A stretch of 64,000 nt of DNA from Cloacimonetes bacterium UBA3541 (GCA_002376725.1 DFOM01000017.1:1-64000); one strand, 5' to 3'; shown: positions 45,834-54,923, counted from the stretch's first letter. Notes: generated by a model from the sequence alone, not told the origin. Program-made: numbers and translations.

Positions 45834-46109
45834 ATGGCTCGTTCAATTAAAAAAGGACCCTTTGTTGACGCGCACCTTCTGAAAAAGGTAGAAGCATTAA
45901 ATGCCGAAAATAAAAAGGCTGTAATTAAGACTTGGTCTCGTCGTTCTATAATTATACCTGATTTCATTGGACATACATTTTCCGTGCATAATGGACATAA
46001 ATTTGTTCCCGTGTATATAACCGAAAATATGGTAGGTCATAAATTGGGAGAGTTTTCGCCCACTCGCACCTATCGCGGGCATAAAGAAAAGAAAACCAGG
46101 GCAAAATAA
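45834..46109 (+). CDS. rpsS: Ribosomal protein S19
   Basis: This 91-aa small-subunit head protein forms a bridge with S13 and contacts A-site tRNA. ARSIKKGPFVDAHLLKK at the start and ITENMVGHKLGEFSPTRTY near the end identify it. It lies 12 bp after rplB. Confidence 0.97.
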   Translation: MARSIKKGPFVDAHLLKKVEALNAENKKAVIKTWSRRSIIIPDFIGHTFSVHNGHKFVPVYITENMVGHKLGEFSPTRTYRGHKEKKTRAK

Positions 46110-46122
46110 AGGAGTAATATAA

Positions 46123-46464
46123 ATGGAAGCAACTGCAAAACTCCGATTTACCCGTGGCTCTGCTCGTAAAGCAAGATTAGTGCTAGACCTTATTAGATAT
46201 AAACCGGTTCCTGAAGCTCAAAATATTCTGCGTTTCTCTCGCAGAGCCGTTGCTGTGCCAATAAGTAAATTATTGGATTCAGCTATTGCTAATGCTAAAC
46301 AAAAGGATCCAAAACTGGACTTAAATAAAATGGTTGTTTCCGTTGCCACAGCTGATGAAGGTCCGCAAATGAAACGCTATATGCCCAGAGCTATGGGAAG
46401 AGCTTATATGATTCGCAAGCCAACCTGCCATATTGCTCTGGAAATCAGAACTTTGGAAGATTAG
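46123..46464 (+). CDS. rplV: Ribosomal protein L22
   Basis: This 113-aa protein lines the exit tunnel. RFTRGSARKARLVLDLIR at the start and the tunnel beta-hairpin region KRYMPRAMGRAYMIRKPTCH identify it. Its stop is 10 bp before the TTG start of rpsC. Confidence 0.97.
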   Translation: MEATAKLRFTRGSARKARLVLDLIRYKPVPEAQNILRFSRRAVAVPISKLLDSAIANAKQKDPKLDLNKMVVSVATADEGPQMKRYMPRAMGRAYMIRKPTCHIALEIRTLED

Positions 46465-46474
46465 GAGGAATAGC

Positions 46475-47131
46475 TTGGGACAAAAAATTCACCCCATTCT
46501 CTATCGCCTCGGTGTTAATAAAGATACCGAATCTATTTGGTTTGCCGATGATCAGACCTATGTGGATTATCTGCAAGAAGATATACGCATCCGTAAATAT
46601 ATCCACAAACGACTGGAAGATAAGATGGTCTCTCGCGTGCAAATCTGGCGAAAAACTAACTCTATTACTATTGATATTTACACTGCTCGCCCAGGTTTAG
46701 TTATTGGCAAAAAAGGTGAAGATATAGAACGTCTTCGCAATGAATTAAATGTGCTTATTAACAAAAACCGAAAATCTCCGATAACCGTGTCCATTAATAT
46801 TGAGCAAATAGATAGGATGTGGCTGGACGCAACATTGGTAGGTAGAGAAGTGGCTCGTCAACTGGAAGAGCGAGTACCTTTCCGTAGAGCAATGAAATCC
46901 GCTATCCGTAATGTTATGAGAGAAGGTGCACAAGGCGTAAAAATCAAGGTATCTGGTCGTTTGGGTGGTACAGAAATAGCTCGCTCTGAAATCTACAAAC
47001 AGGGTAGAACTCCTTTACACACTATTCGGGCAGATATTGATTATGCATGTGTTGAAGCTCTTACGACTTATGGCATAATCGGAGTTAAAGTCTGGATATA
47101 TAAAGGCGATATCCTCGGTGAGGAGAAATAA
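46475..47131 (+). CDS. rpsC: Ribosomal protein S3
   Basis: I use the TTG at 46475, preceded by GGAGG, giving a start (GQKIHPILYRLGVNKD) that matches S3. The longer frame from 46433 would run inside rplV. The 218-aa protein has the KH domain loop GLVIGKKGEDIERLR and forms part of the mRNA entry helicase site. The stop is directly adjacent to rplP. Confidence 0.96.
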   Translation: MGQKIHPILYRLGVNKDTESIWFADDQTYVDYLQEDIRIRKYIHKRLEDKMVSRVQIWRKTNSITIDIYTARPGLVIGKKGEDIERLRNELNVLINKNRKSPITVSINIEQIDRMWLDATLVGREVARQLEERVPFRRAMKSAIRNVMREGAQGVKIKVSGRLGGTEIARSEIYKQGRTPLHTIRADIDYACVEALTTYGIIGVKVWIYKGDILGEEK

Positions 47132-47551
47132 ATGTTAGCACCCAAAAAAGTTAAACATCGTAAGGTAATGAAGGGAAGACGAAAGGGTCTTGCCTGGCGC
47201 GGAAATCAGGTAGATTTTGGAGATTATGGACTTATTGCCCTGGAAGATGGTTTCATAACTAGCCGCCAAATTGAGGCTGCACGTATTGCTATAACAAGAT
47301 ATATGAAACGTGCGGGTAAGGTATGGATTCGTATTTTCCCCGATAAACCGATAACCAGGAAACCAGCTGAAACTCGTATGGGCAAAGGAAAAGGCTCTCC
47401 AGAATACTGGGTGGCGGTTGTGCGTCCCGGAAGAGTTATGTTTGAAATTGAAGGAGTAGATCAAGAGGATGCAAAAGAGGCAATGCGCCTTGCCTCCCAT
47501 AAATTACCTATAAAAACTCGTATGATTGCACGAGAAGGAATTGAACTATGA
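47132..47551 (+). CDS. rplP: Ribosomal protein L16
   Basis: This 139-aa protein helps shape the A-site and peptidyl-transferase region. LAPKKVKHRKVMKGRRKGLA at the start and RMGKGKGSPEYWVAVVRPGR near the middle identify it. It begins directly after rpsC and overlaps rpmC by 4 bases. Confidence 0.97.
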   Translation: MLAPKKVKHRKVMKGRRKGLAWRGNQVDFGDYGLIALEDGFITSRQIEAARIAITRYMKRAGKVWIRIFPDKPITRKPAETRMGKGKGSPEYWVAVVRPGRVMFEIEGVDQEDAKEAMRLASHKLPIKTRMIAREGIEL

Positions 47552-47742
47552 AGATGGAAGAAATGCGTGAAATGACCGATGAAGAACTCCATAACAGACT
47601 TGAAGAATTGCGAATAGAACTTTTTAATTTGCGTTTTCAGAAATCAAAAAACCTGCTTGACCGTCAAGATAGACCAAGAATGGTGAGAAGGGATATTGCT
47701 CGTATCCTGACTATATTGAAAGAAAGAGAAAAGAATCAGTGA
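47548..47742 (+). CDS. rpmC: Ribosomal protein L29
   Basis: This 64-aa, two-helix protein near the exit tunnel contributes to the SRP and trigger-factor platform. EMTDEELHNRLEELRIELFN and a tail with RRDIARILTILKERE match the family. ATGA overlap with rplP. Confidence 0.95.
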   Translation: MKMEEMREMTDEELHNRLEELRIELFNLRFQKSKNLLDRQDRPRMVRRDIARILTILKEREKNQ

Positions 47743-47749
47743 GGTAAAG

Positions 47750-48004
47750 ATGCAAAATACGCATAAAATGATTAAACAGGGTGTGGTAGTTAGCGATAAA
47801 AATGATAAGACTATTGTAGTCAGAGTTCAACGCCAATTTATCCATCCTTTGTATAAAAAGACTGTCCGCAGACATAAAAAATTTATGGCTCATGATGAAA
47901 ATAATGAAGCACATGAAGGAGATATCGTTCAAATTATAGAACATCGTCCGATGAGTGCTCGCAAACGCTGGGCTCTGTATAAAATAGTAGAGCGAAGCAA
48001 ATAA
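47750..48004 (+). CDS. rpsQ: Ribosomal protein S17
   Basis: This 84-aa OB-fold protein binds 16S rRNA early in assembly. KQGVVVSDKNDKTIVVRV and HPLYKKTVRRHKKFMAHDE are diagnostic. It lies 7 bp after rpmC. Confidence 0.96.
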   Translation: MQNTHKMIKQGVVVSDKNDKTIVVRVQRQFIHPLYKKTVRRHKKFMAHDENNEAHEGDIVQIIEHRPMSARKRWALYKIVERSK

Positions 48005-48016
48005 AGGAGTTTTGGA

Positions 48017-48385
48017 ATGATTCAGGTTCAAACTATGTTGAATATCGCCGATAATTCCGGTGCCAGAAAAGCAATGTGTATTAATGTGCTTGGAGGCACA
48101 AGGCGTAAATATGCTACCGTAGGCGATGAAATTGTAGTAGCAATTAAATCAGCTACTCCCGGTGGTAAAGTAAAAAAAGGCAGTGTTGAACATGCTGTAA
48201 TCGTGCGTACTGCTAAAGAAATCAGAAGACCAGATGGTTCTTATATCCGGTTTTCCGATAATGCTGCAGTTATTATTGATGAAAGACACGACCCTAAAGG
48301 AACACGTATTTTCGGACCAGTAGCCCGAGAATTACGGGAGCATCATTATATGAAGATAGTTTCTTTAGCACCGGAAGTGCTATAG
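48017..48385 (+). CDS. rplN: Ribosomal protein L14
   Basis: This 122-aa protein forms an intersubunit bridge. IQVQTMLNIADNSGARKAMC is the family start; RRPDGSYIRFSDNAAVIID and GTRIFGPVARELR are further conserved parts. First gene of the spc part of the cluster; SD AAAGGAG. Confidence 0.97.
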   Translation: MIQVQTMLNIADNSGARKAMCINVLGGTRRKYATVGDEIVVAIKSATPGGKVKKGSVEHAVIVRTAKEIRRPDGSYIRFSDNAAVIIDERHDPKGTRIFGPVARELREHHYMKIVSLAPEVL

Positions 48386-48394
48386 GAGATAGCT

Positions 48395-48733
48395 ATGGCT
48401 GATAATAGAGAAAAAAAACATCCTAAGATGAAACTGAAAAAAGGGGATTATGTGGTAGTGATATCCGGTGAGGATAAAGGGAAAAAGGGACATATCCTCA
48501 AAGCCTATCCTAAAACTAATAAGGTTATCGTAGAAAGGGTGCATATGATTAAAAAACACACTAAACCCACTCAAAACAATCCCCAAGGTGGTATCATCTC
48601 TATGGAAGCCCCTATTGACGCTTCCAATGTTATGCTGTTTAATGATAGATTAAACACTGTCTCTAAACCAGTATTTGTAGTGCAAGAAGGGCGTAGAGTT
48701 CGCATCTGTAAGAAATCTGGAGAGGAGATCTAG
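48395..48733 (+). CDS. rplX: Ribosomal protein L24
   Basis: This 112-aa assembly initiator for the 50S subunit has a KOW motif, KKGDYVVVISGEDKGKKG, and a middle VHMIKKHTKPTQNNPQGGI. A short charged extension (ADNREKKHPKMK) precedes the KOW domain. It lies 9 bp after rplN. Confidence 0.96.
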   Translation: MADNREKKHPKMKLKKGDYVVVISGEDKGKKGHILKAYPKTNKVIVERVHMIKKHTKPTQNNPQGGIISMEAPIDASNVMLFNDRLNTVSKPVFVVQEGRRVRICKKSGEEI

Positions 48734-48744
48734 GAGATTTTACT

Positions 48745-49290
48745 ATGAATAGATTGAAAGAACATTATAAAAATACGGTCATTCCAAATCTGCAGAAGCA
48801 GTTTAACTATAAAAATATACATCAAGTCCCAAAGTTAGAAAAAATTGTAGTTAGTATGGGAGTTGGAGCTGCTACTCAAAATAAGGCAATTCTGGATAAT
48901 GCCATAAAAGATATGGAACAGATAACAGGAAGAAAACCTGTAGTGACTCGCGCTCGGAAATCCATTTCCAATTTTAAACTAAGGAAAGGGATGCCTATCG
49001 GATGTAAAGTCACTTTGAGAGATGAAATTATGTATGAATTCTTTGACCGTCTGGTGTCTATTGTCATTCCTCGTATCCGAGATTTTCGTGGGATACCAAA
49101 TGATTCTTTTGACGGACGAGGCAATTTCTCCCTCGGTTTGAAAGAACAGACGGTGTTCCCAGAAATTGAATACGATAAGATTGATACCATAAGAGGTCTA
49201 AATGTCAGTATCGTAACTACAGCTCATACCGATGAAGAAGGAAGAGCTCTTTTGAAAGAACTTGGAATGCCCTTTCAACACAATGAATAA
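48745..49290 (+). CDS. rplE: Ribosomal protein L5
   Basis: This 181-aa protein of the 5S rRNA complex contacts P-site tRNA. VPKLEKIVVSMGVGAATQN and RDFRGIPNDSFDGRGNFSLG are strongly conserved. It lies 11 bp after rplX and 9 bp before rpsN. Confidence 0.97.
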   Translation: MNRLKEHYKNTVIPNLQKQFNYKNIHQVPKLEKIVVSMGVGAATQNKAILDNAIKDMEQITGRKPVVTRARKSISNFKLRKGMPIGCKVTLRDEIMYEFFDRLVSIVIPRIRDFRGIPNDSFDGRGNFSLGLKEQTVFPEIEYDKIDTIRGLNVSIVTTAHTDEEGRALLKELGMPFQHNE

Positions 49291-49299
49291 GGAGTTATT

Positions 49300-49485
49300 A
49301 TGGCAAAAAAAGCATTAATAATAAAACAACAACGTACACCTAAATTTAAAGTTAGAAAATATAACCGCTGTAAGATATGTGGCCGTCCCCGAGCTTATAT
49401 GCGAGATTTTGGTATGTGCCGTCTTTGCTTCCGTAAGTATGCTTCAGAAGGACAGATACCAGGGATAACCCGAGCCAGCTGGTAA
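49300..49485 (+). CDS. rpsN: Ribosomal protein S14, zinc-binding type
   Basis: This 61-aa S14 is the short, zinc-bearing form, with C24, C27, C40 and C43 (CKIC and CRLC). The zinc-free, longer paralogue used under zinc starvation is not in this window. SD GGAG precedes the ATG. Confidence 0.96.
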   Translation: MAKKALIIKQQRTPKFKVRKYNRCKICGRPRAYMRDFGMCRLCFRKYASEGQIPGITRASW

Positions 49486-49502
49486 TATTTCAGGAGGAAT
49501 AA

Positions 49503-49916
49503 ATGAGTGTTAGTGATCCGATAGCTGATGCATTGACCAAAATACGCAATGCATATCGTGCCGGACATCAACAGGTGATAATCAATCATAGTAAATTAAT
49601 AGAAGCTATAGTTAAGATTCTCGCCACTGAAAATTATATAAATAGCATACAGGTTCTGGATAAGGACCCTGAACAGAAGATAAATTATAAACGTATTTTG
49701 ATTAATCTTCGCTATACTAATGATGGAAAACCTGTCTTACAAGGGTTGGAACGAGTATCCAAACCGGGAAGACGAGTTTATGTAGGTGCCAAAAACCTTC
49801 CTCGCGTATTTAATAATACAGGTTGTGCTATTATCTCAACTTCTCAAGGTGTTATGATAGATAGAGATGCACGCATAAAACGCGTCGGTGGCGAATATAT
49901 CTGTAAGGTATGGTAG
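49503..49916 (+). CDS. rpsH: Ribosomal protein S8
   Basis: This 137-aa primary 16S rRNA binder represses the spc operon in E. coli by binding rplE mRNA. SVSDPIADALTKIRNAYRAG at the start and GRRVYVGAKNLPRVFNNTG are conserved. Strong SD (AGGAGG) before ATG. Confidence 0.97.
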   Translation: MSVSDPIADALTKIRNAYRAGHQQVIINHSKLIEAIVKILATENYINSIQVLDKDPEQKINYKRILINLRYTNDGKPVLQGLERVSKPGRRVYVGAKNLPRVFNNTGCAIISTSQGVMIDRDARIKRVGGEYICKVW

Positions 49917-49925
49917 GAGGTTGAT

Positions 49926-50498
49926 ATGTCACGCATAGGAAAAGCCCCTATTAAATTTGATCAAGATACTCAAATAGTAGTTAAAGATAACATCGTATCA
50001 GTAAAAGGAAAAATGGGTGAATTGCATTATCAGCTTATGCCCGGAATAAGTGTTGAGATTTTGGATGGAGTATTACAGGTAAAACGCTGTAATGATAGCA
50101 AGGAACAAAAAGCTCTGCATGGCTTAACGCGAGCGTTATTACAAAATATGGTCAAGGGCGTTAGTGAAGGTTACCAAAAAAATTTGCTTGTGATTGGAAC
50201 CGGTTATTCAGCACAGAGAATCGGTCCCTGGTTAAAATTGAGCCTGGGCTATTCTCATGACATTATTATAGAAGTTCCAGAAAGCTTAACCGTGGAAACA
50301 GAAGCTGTACCTCGTACAAAGACCTCACGAAGTGATATACAAAGCATAATTAGAGTTAAGGGAATAGATAAACAGTTGGTTGGAGAATTTGCCGCCGAAA
50401 TCCGTGCCTGTCGTCCCCCTGAAAACTATAAAGGGAAAGGCATCCGTTATGAAAATGAACATGTCATTATTAAAGCTGGTAAAGCTGGGACGAAGTAG
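49926..50498 (+). CDS. rplF: Ribosomal protein L6
   Basis: This 190-aa protein near the factor-binding site has two repeated alpha/beta domains. SRIGKAPIKFDQDTQIVV opens the family pattern; IRACRPPENYKGKGIRY in the tail is diagnostic. SD AGGAGG. Confidence 0.97.
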   Translation: MSRIGKAPIKFDQDTQIVVKDNIVSVKGKMGELHYQLMPGISVEILDGVLQVKRCNDSKEQKALHGLTRALLQNMVKGVSEGYQKNLLVIGTGYSAQRIGPWLKLSLGYSHDIIIEVPESLTVETEAVPRTKTSRSDIQSIIRVKGIDKQLVGEFAAEIRACRPPENYKGKGIRYENEHVIIKAGKAGTK

Positions 50499-50512
50499 AC
50501 GAGGAGTGAAAT

Positions 50513-50884
50513 ATGACTAAATCCAATACCAAAATTAAAGTTGAACATCGGAATCGCCGTAGAGCTGCTATACGCAAGAAAGTGCGTGGAACAGAAGAAC
50601 GTCCACGTCTGGTAGTTTTCCGTAGTCTAAAACATATCTATGCTCAAATTATTGATGATACAAGGGGTAAGACCCTAGTCACAGCTTCCACCAGAGGAAA
50701 AGATATTCAGATACCTGCCGGTATGAAAAAGACCGAACAAAGCTTTCTCGTTGGACAAAAACTGGGTGAGAAAGCCCTCGCTGTTGGAATTAAAAAAGTA
50801 GCTTTTGATCGGGCAGGCTGCAAATATCACGGTCGGGTTAAAGCACTAGCAGAAGGTGCCCGTAAAGCCGGACTGGACTTCTAA
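50513..50884 (+). CDS. rplR: Ribosomal protein L18
   Basis: This 123-aa protein binds 5S rRNA with L5. RRAAIRKKVRGTEERPRLVV and AFDRAGCKYHGRVKALAEG near the end identify it. It lies 14 bp after rplF. Confidence 0.96.
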   Translation: MTKSNTKIKVEHRNRRRAAIRKKVRGTEERPRLVVFRSLKHIYAQIIDDTRGKTLVTASTRGKDIQIPAGMKKTEQSFLVGQKLGEKALAVGIKKVAFDRAGCKYHGRVKALAEGARKAGLDF

Positions 50885-50897
50885 AAAGGGAGGAATA

Positions 50898-51416
50898 GTG
50901 AATTACGAATATAACCAAGCAGAAGAAGAAAAACTGTTTGAAACCGTTATAGACACCAAAAGAGTGGCAAAAGTAGTTAAAGGTGGACGAAATTTTAGTT
51001 TCAGTGCCATTGTTGTTGTTGGTGACCGTGCTGGTAATGTTGGAGTGGGTTATGGAAAAGCTAACGAAATTGCTGATGCCATTCGCAAAGCCAAGGGAAA
51101 AGCTCAAAAAAATATGTTTAAAGTTCCAATTATAAAAGGAACTATCCCCCACGAAATAACGGCTCGTTATGGTGCAAGTAAGGTGATGATGAAGCCTGCA
51201 TCTGAAGGAACTGGAATCATAGCTGGTGGAACTGCTCGTGCCATATTTGAAGCTGCTGGAATTGAAAACATACTTTGTAAATCTTTAGGCTCAAACACTC
51301 CTTGCAATGTAGTCAAAGCAACCGTGCTTGGTCTTCAATCTATGCGAACCCTTTCCGATGTTGCTAAGCTTCGCGGTAAATCCGTTGCTGAAATAACTGG
51401 TCAGGAGGCGAAATGA
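50898..51416 (+). CDS. rpsE: Ribosomal protein S5
   Basis: I use the GTG at 50898, after GGGAGG, rather than a longer frame that enters rplR. The 172-aa protein acts in mRNA entry and decoding fidelity. VVKGGRNFSFSAIVVVGDRA and VGVGYGKANEIADAIRKA match S5. It overlaps rpmD by 4 bases. Confidence 0.96.
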   Translation: MNYEYNQAEEEKLFETVIDTKRVAKVVKGGRNFSFSAIVVVGDRAGNVGVGYGKANEIADAIRKAKGKAQKNMFKVPIIKGTIPHEITARYGASKVMMKPASEGTGIIAGGTARAIFEAAGIENILCKSLGSNTPCNVVKATVLGLQSMRTLSDVAKLRGKSVAEITGQEAK

Positions 51417-51598
51417 AGATCAAAGTCACACAAGTTAGAAGCACTATTAATAGACCAGAAAAACAGAAGCGGGTTATTGAATCTTTAGGTTTAGGCCGTC
51501 CTGGCAAAAGTAGAATTCACGATGATAACCCCTGTATTCGGGGAATGATTAATAAAGTTTCTCATCTTATCAAAGTTGAAGAAATAAAGGAAGAATAA
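51413..51598 (+). CDS. rpmD: Ribosomal protein L30
   Basis: This 61-aa protein reads KIKVTQVRSTINRPEKQKRV and then LGLGRPGKSRIHDD, the family pattern. It overlaps rpsE (ATGA) and ends 1 bp before rplO. Confidence 0.95.
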   Translation: MKIKVTQVRSTINRPEKQKRVIESLGLGRPGKSRIHDDNPCIRGMINKVSHLIKVEEIKEE

Positions 51599-51599
51599 T

Positions 51600-52055
51600 A
51601 TGCTTACTCTTTCCAATCTTGAAAAACCGCAAGGCAAAAAAACCAAAAAACGTTTAGGTAAAGGACAAGGCTCTGGAATAGGTCGTCAATCTGGCCGTGG
51701 TCATAAAGGACATAAATCCCGTACCGGAGGTAAAATTCCTATCTATTTTGAAGGTGGTCAAATGCCAATAAATCGTCGCCTTCCTAAACGTGGCTTCAAG
51801 AATGTATTCCATAAAAATTATCGCGTGCTTAATCTTTCTAAATTACAAAATACAGAAGAAACAGAATTTGATATTCCCAAGCTAGAAATGTTGGGGTTAA
51901 TACCGGTTAAAGGGAAAAAGGGAAAATACCCAGTTAAAGTTCTGGCTTTCTCTAGTGAGGAATTCACCAAGACCGTTCATATTAGAGCCAATGCCTTTTC
52001 CAAAAAGGCTAAAGAACTAATAGAAGCGAACGGCGGAAAGGCGGAGGTAATCTAA
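51600..52055 (+). CDS. rplO: Ribosomal protein L15
   Basis: This 151-aa late-assembly protein has a basic, Gly-rich N-terminus (GKGQGSGIGRQSGRGHKGHK) and the conserved GFEGGQMPINRRLPKRG-like segment, here YFEGGQMPINRRLPKRGF. It lies 1 bp before secY. Confidence 0.96.
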   Translation: MLTLSNLEKPQGKKTKKRLGKGQGSGIGRQSGRGHKGHKSRTGGKIPIYFEGGQMPINRRLPKRGFKNVFHKNYRVLNLSKLQNTEETEFDIPKLEMLGLIPVKGKKGKYPVKVLAFSSEEFTKTVHIRANAFSKKAKELIEANGGKAEVI

Positions 52056-52056
52056 T

Positions 52057-53382
52057 TTGTTTAAGACGCTTGCGAATGTCTTTCGGATTCCCGATCTGCG
52101 AAAGAAAATCTTAATCACCCTCTTAATTCTAACCCTATATAGACTAGGAAGTTTCATCCCTATTCCAGGGGTTAGTGGAACTGAATTAAAATCTTTCTTT
52201 GCTCGTCAGACTGGTAGCATTTTTGACCTGCTAAATCTCTTTGTGGGTGGCAATTTTGAGCGAGCTTCCATTTTCGCTCTCGGAATTATGCCTTACATCA
52301 CTGCTTCTATTGTGATTCAGCTTTTAGGAAGTATTATACCTTATTTTGAGAAGTTGAGAAAAGAAGGAGCAGATGGGCAGAAAAAATTGAATCAGATTAC
52401 GCGTTATTGTACCGTTGCTTTAGCTGCTTTTAATGCTATTACCATTACAGTTGGTCTGGTTAATATGCGGGGTGCAACCGGTCCTGTTGTTCCTCAACCA
52501 AACTTTTTATTTCATCTAACTGGTATCATAACCCTGGTGACAGGAACTATGATTGTGATGTGGTTGGGCGAGCAAATTACGGAATATGGTATCGGAAACG
52601 GAATCTCTCTAATCATCTTTGCAGGTATCATTGCTCGTTATCCTGAAGGATTTATCAACCTTTTCAGAACCAGGTTTAATAGTGTAACGGGAGTGATTAC
52701 TTCACTTATCGCAATATTAGTAATGATTCTAGCTACAGCAGCTATCATCTTCGTGACTGAAGCAATACGTAAGATTCCTGTCCAGTATGCTAAAAGAATA
52801 GTTGGAAGAAAGGTGTATGGCGGACAAAGCACTTATATCCCTCTGCGTGTAAATACAGCAGGAGTGATACCTATTATCTTTGCTCAGTCTATTTTAATGT
52901 TTCCCGCCACACTTATAACACTGTTCCAAGGTGGAGAAGCAGAGGCTGGTTCTTTCTGGTATAATATGCGTATCTGGTTTTCACCGGGACACTGGGTCTA
53001 TACTATACTCTATGTTGCTCTGATTATTTTCTTTGCTTATTTCTATACCGCTATTGTACTAGATCCTAATGAAATGGCAGAAAATATGATTAAATACGGT
53101 GGTCATATTCCCGGAAAGAAACCAGGTAAAAAAACCGCTGAATACATATCCTCAGTGCTTACTCGTATAACTTTACCAGGAGCAGTTTTCTTTGCCTTGA
53201 TTGCATTATTACCTGAAATTATGACTAATGTATTCAAACTCCCATTCTATTTTGGAGGAACGGGATTAATTATCGTGGTTGGAGTGGCTCTTGATACTCT
53301 AAAGCAGATAGAATCGCATCTAATTATGCGTCACTATGATGGCTTTATGAAAAGAGGAAAACTCAGAGGACGCGCTGGCTGA
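52057..53382 (+). CDS. secY: Preprotein translocase subunit SecY
   Basis: This 441-aa channel protein with ten TM helices forms the SecYEG pore in the inner membrane. The TTG start is preceded by GGAGG. RIPDLRKKILITLLILTLYR is the N-terminal part; YGIGNGISLIIFAGI and the cytosolic end GFMKRGKLRGRAG are conserved. map follows after 2 bp; adk, common between these genes, is absent. Confidence 0.97.
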   Translation: MFKTLANVFRIPDLRKKILITLLILTLYRLGSFIPIPGVSGTELKSFFARQTGSIFDLLNLFVGGNFERASIFALGIMPYITASIVIQLLGSIIPYFEKLRKEGADGQKKLNQITRYCTVALAAFNAITITVGLVNMRGATGPVVPQPNFLFHLTGIITLVTGTMIVMWLGEQITEYGIGNGISLIIFAGIIARYPEGFINLFRTRFNSVTGVITSLIAILVMILATAAIIFVTEAIRKIPVQYAKRIVGRKVYGGQSTYIPLRVNTAGVIPIIFAQSILMFPATLITLFQGGEAEAGSFWYNMRIWFSPGHWVYTILYVALIIFFAYFYTAIVLDPNEMAENMIKYGGHIPGKKPGKKTAEYISSVLTRITLPGAVFFALIALLPEIMTNVFKLPFYFGGTGLIIVVGVALDTLKQIESHLIMRHYDGFMKRGKLRGRAG

Positions 53383-53384
53383 TT

Positions 53385-54158
53385 ATGATAATATGTAAGT
53401 CTCCGACAGAAATTGAAAAAATCCGCCTCAGTTGCCAGATTCTTGGTGAACTGTTGGATTTATTAGCGGAGAAAATACAGCCTGGAGTAAGCACTTGGGA
53501 TCTAGATGCTTTTGCCTATGATTTTCTGGCTAAGAATGGCGCTAAACCCGCTTTTAAGGGTTATCAAGTCCCAGGTTTAACTCCTTTCCCATTCACACTT
53601 TGCACATCATTAAATTCAGTTATTGTGCATGGTTTTCCATCCAAGAAGGTAATTCTTAAGGAAGGAGACATCATAAGCATTGATGTAGGTGCCATAAAGG
53701 ATGGATATTACAGTGATGCAGCCCGAACCTATGCCGTAGGAAACATCTCTCCTGAAGCTCAAACTTTAATGGAAGTAACCCTTAATGCTCTATATAAAGG
53801 GATAGCAGCTGCACTTCCAGGAAACAGAGTGGGAGATATCTCCAATGTCATTGGAACCTATGTAACCTCTAAGGGTTATTATGTGGCTGATGATTTAACC
53901 GGTCATGGCGTGGGACGCTATCTTCATGAAGAACCTCAAATTCCAAATATCGGCAAAGCTGGTTATGGACCTCGTCTCCGACCTGGAATGACTTTAGCTA
54001 TAGAGCCTATGGTCAACCTAGGCACTAATAAAGTAAAAGAGAACGGCTGGGAATTTTCCGTTGCAGATGGAACCCTATCTGCACATTTTGAACATACTAT
54101 CTTAGTTACCGATAGTAAACCTGAAATATTAACCATTGCTGGGGGAGCAAAAGTATGA
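53385..54158 (+). CDS. map: Methionine aminopeptidase, type I
   Basis: This 257-aa enzyme removes the initiator Met from new proteins. Metal ligands are visible in SIDVGAIKDGYYSDAARTY (two Asp), GHGVGRYLHEEPQIPN (His), AIEPMV (Glu) and FEHTILV (Glu). It overlaps infA by 4 bases (ATGA). Confidence 0.96.
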   Translation: MIICKSPTEIEKIRLSCQILGELLDLLAEKIQPGVSTWDLDAFAYDFLAKNGAKPAFKGYQVPGLTPFPFTLCTSLNSVIVHGFPSKKVILKEGDIISIDVGAIKDGYYSDAARTYAVGNISPEAQTLMEVTLNALYKGIAAALPGNRVGDISNVIGTYVTSKGYYVADDLTGHGVGRYLHEEPQIPNIGKAGYGPRLRPGMTLAIEPMVNLGTNKVKENGWEFSVADGTLSAHFEHTILVTDSKPEILTIAGGAKV

Positions 54159-54373
54159 GTAAAACAGGTGTTATAGAAGTAGAAGGTATTGTTACTGAAG
54201 CACTACCTAATACTACTTTTAAGGTGCAGCTGGAGAACGGCCATACAATCCTGGCTCATAGCTCCGGCAAAATGCGGATGCACTATATACGTATCCTTCC
54301 TGGAGATAAGGTTAAGGTTGAACTTTCTCCTTATGACCTTACTCGTGGCAGGATAACTTACCGCTATAAATAA
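54155..54373 (+). CDS. infA: Translation initiation factor IF-1
   Basis: This 72-aa OB-fold factor blocks the A site during initiation. VEGIVTEALPNTTFKVQLEN and GKMRMHYIRILPGDKVKVEL match IF-1. It overlaps the end of map and is followed by rpmJ 39 bp later. Confidence 0.97.
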   Translation: MSKTGVIEVEGIVTEALPNTTFKVQLENGHTILAHSSGKMRMHYIRILPGDKVKVELSPYDLTRGRITYRYK

Positions 54374-54412
54374 AAATTGCAGGAAGCGACTGCACTCTTG
54401 CAAGGAGATATA

Positions 54413-54529
54413 ATGAAAGTAAGATCATCAGTTAAAAAACTCTGTAAAGATTGTAAAATTATTAAACGTCACGGTGTAATCCGGGTTATATGCAGCTCTA
54501 ACCCTAGACACAAACAAAGACAGGGTTAA
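54413..54529 (+). CDS. rpmJ: Ribosomal protein L36
   Basis: This 38-aa protein is short enough to be missed by length-filtered gene finding. It starts MKVRSSVKKLCKDCK and ends VICSSNPRHKQRQG. C11, C14, C27 and H33 form the zinc site, so it is the zinc-bearing form. SD AAGGAG; rpsM follows after 11 bp. Confidence 0.96.
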   Translation: MKVRSSVKKLCKDCKIIKRHGVIRVICSSNPRHKQRQG

Positions 54530-54540
54530 GGAGGATTAAT

Positions 54541-54909
54541 TTGGCACACATTGCAGGAATAGAACTACCAAAAAACAAACGTTTATTCGTTGGCTTAACT
54601 TATATTTATGGCATAGGACGTTCCAGTGCTAGAGAAATCTGCAAAAAAGCCAATATTGATGAAATGAAAAAAGTGGAAGATCTAACACCGGAAGAGGAAA
54701 AGCTACTTCGCGATATCATCCAGAATGAGTATATAGTTGAAGGTGCCCTACGCACGCAAGTTGCTATGAATATTAAGCGCCTGATGGAAATAGGATGTTA
54801 TCGTGGTATAAGGCATAAACGTGGTTTACCTGTTCGTGGACAACGTACGCATACTAATGCGCGAACTCGTAAAGGTCCTCGTCCAGGTGGAATTAGAAAG
54901 AAGAAATAG
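54541..54909 (+). CDS. rpsM: Ribosomal protein S13
   Basis: This 122-aa head protein contacts P-site tRNA through its C-terminal tail. It starts at TTG after GGAGG. AHIAGIELPKNKRLFVGLTY and GLPVRGQRTHTNARTRKGPR are diagnostic. First gene of the alpha part of the cluster. Confidence 0.97.
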   Translation: MAHIAGIELPKNKRLFVGLTYIYGIGRSSAREICKKANIDEMKKVEDLTPEEEKLLRDIIQNEYIVEGALRTQVAMNIKRLMEIGCYRGIRHKRGLPVRGQRTHTNARTRKGPRPGGIRKKK

Positions 54910-54923
54910 GAGTGAACTGAACT

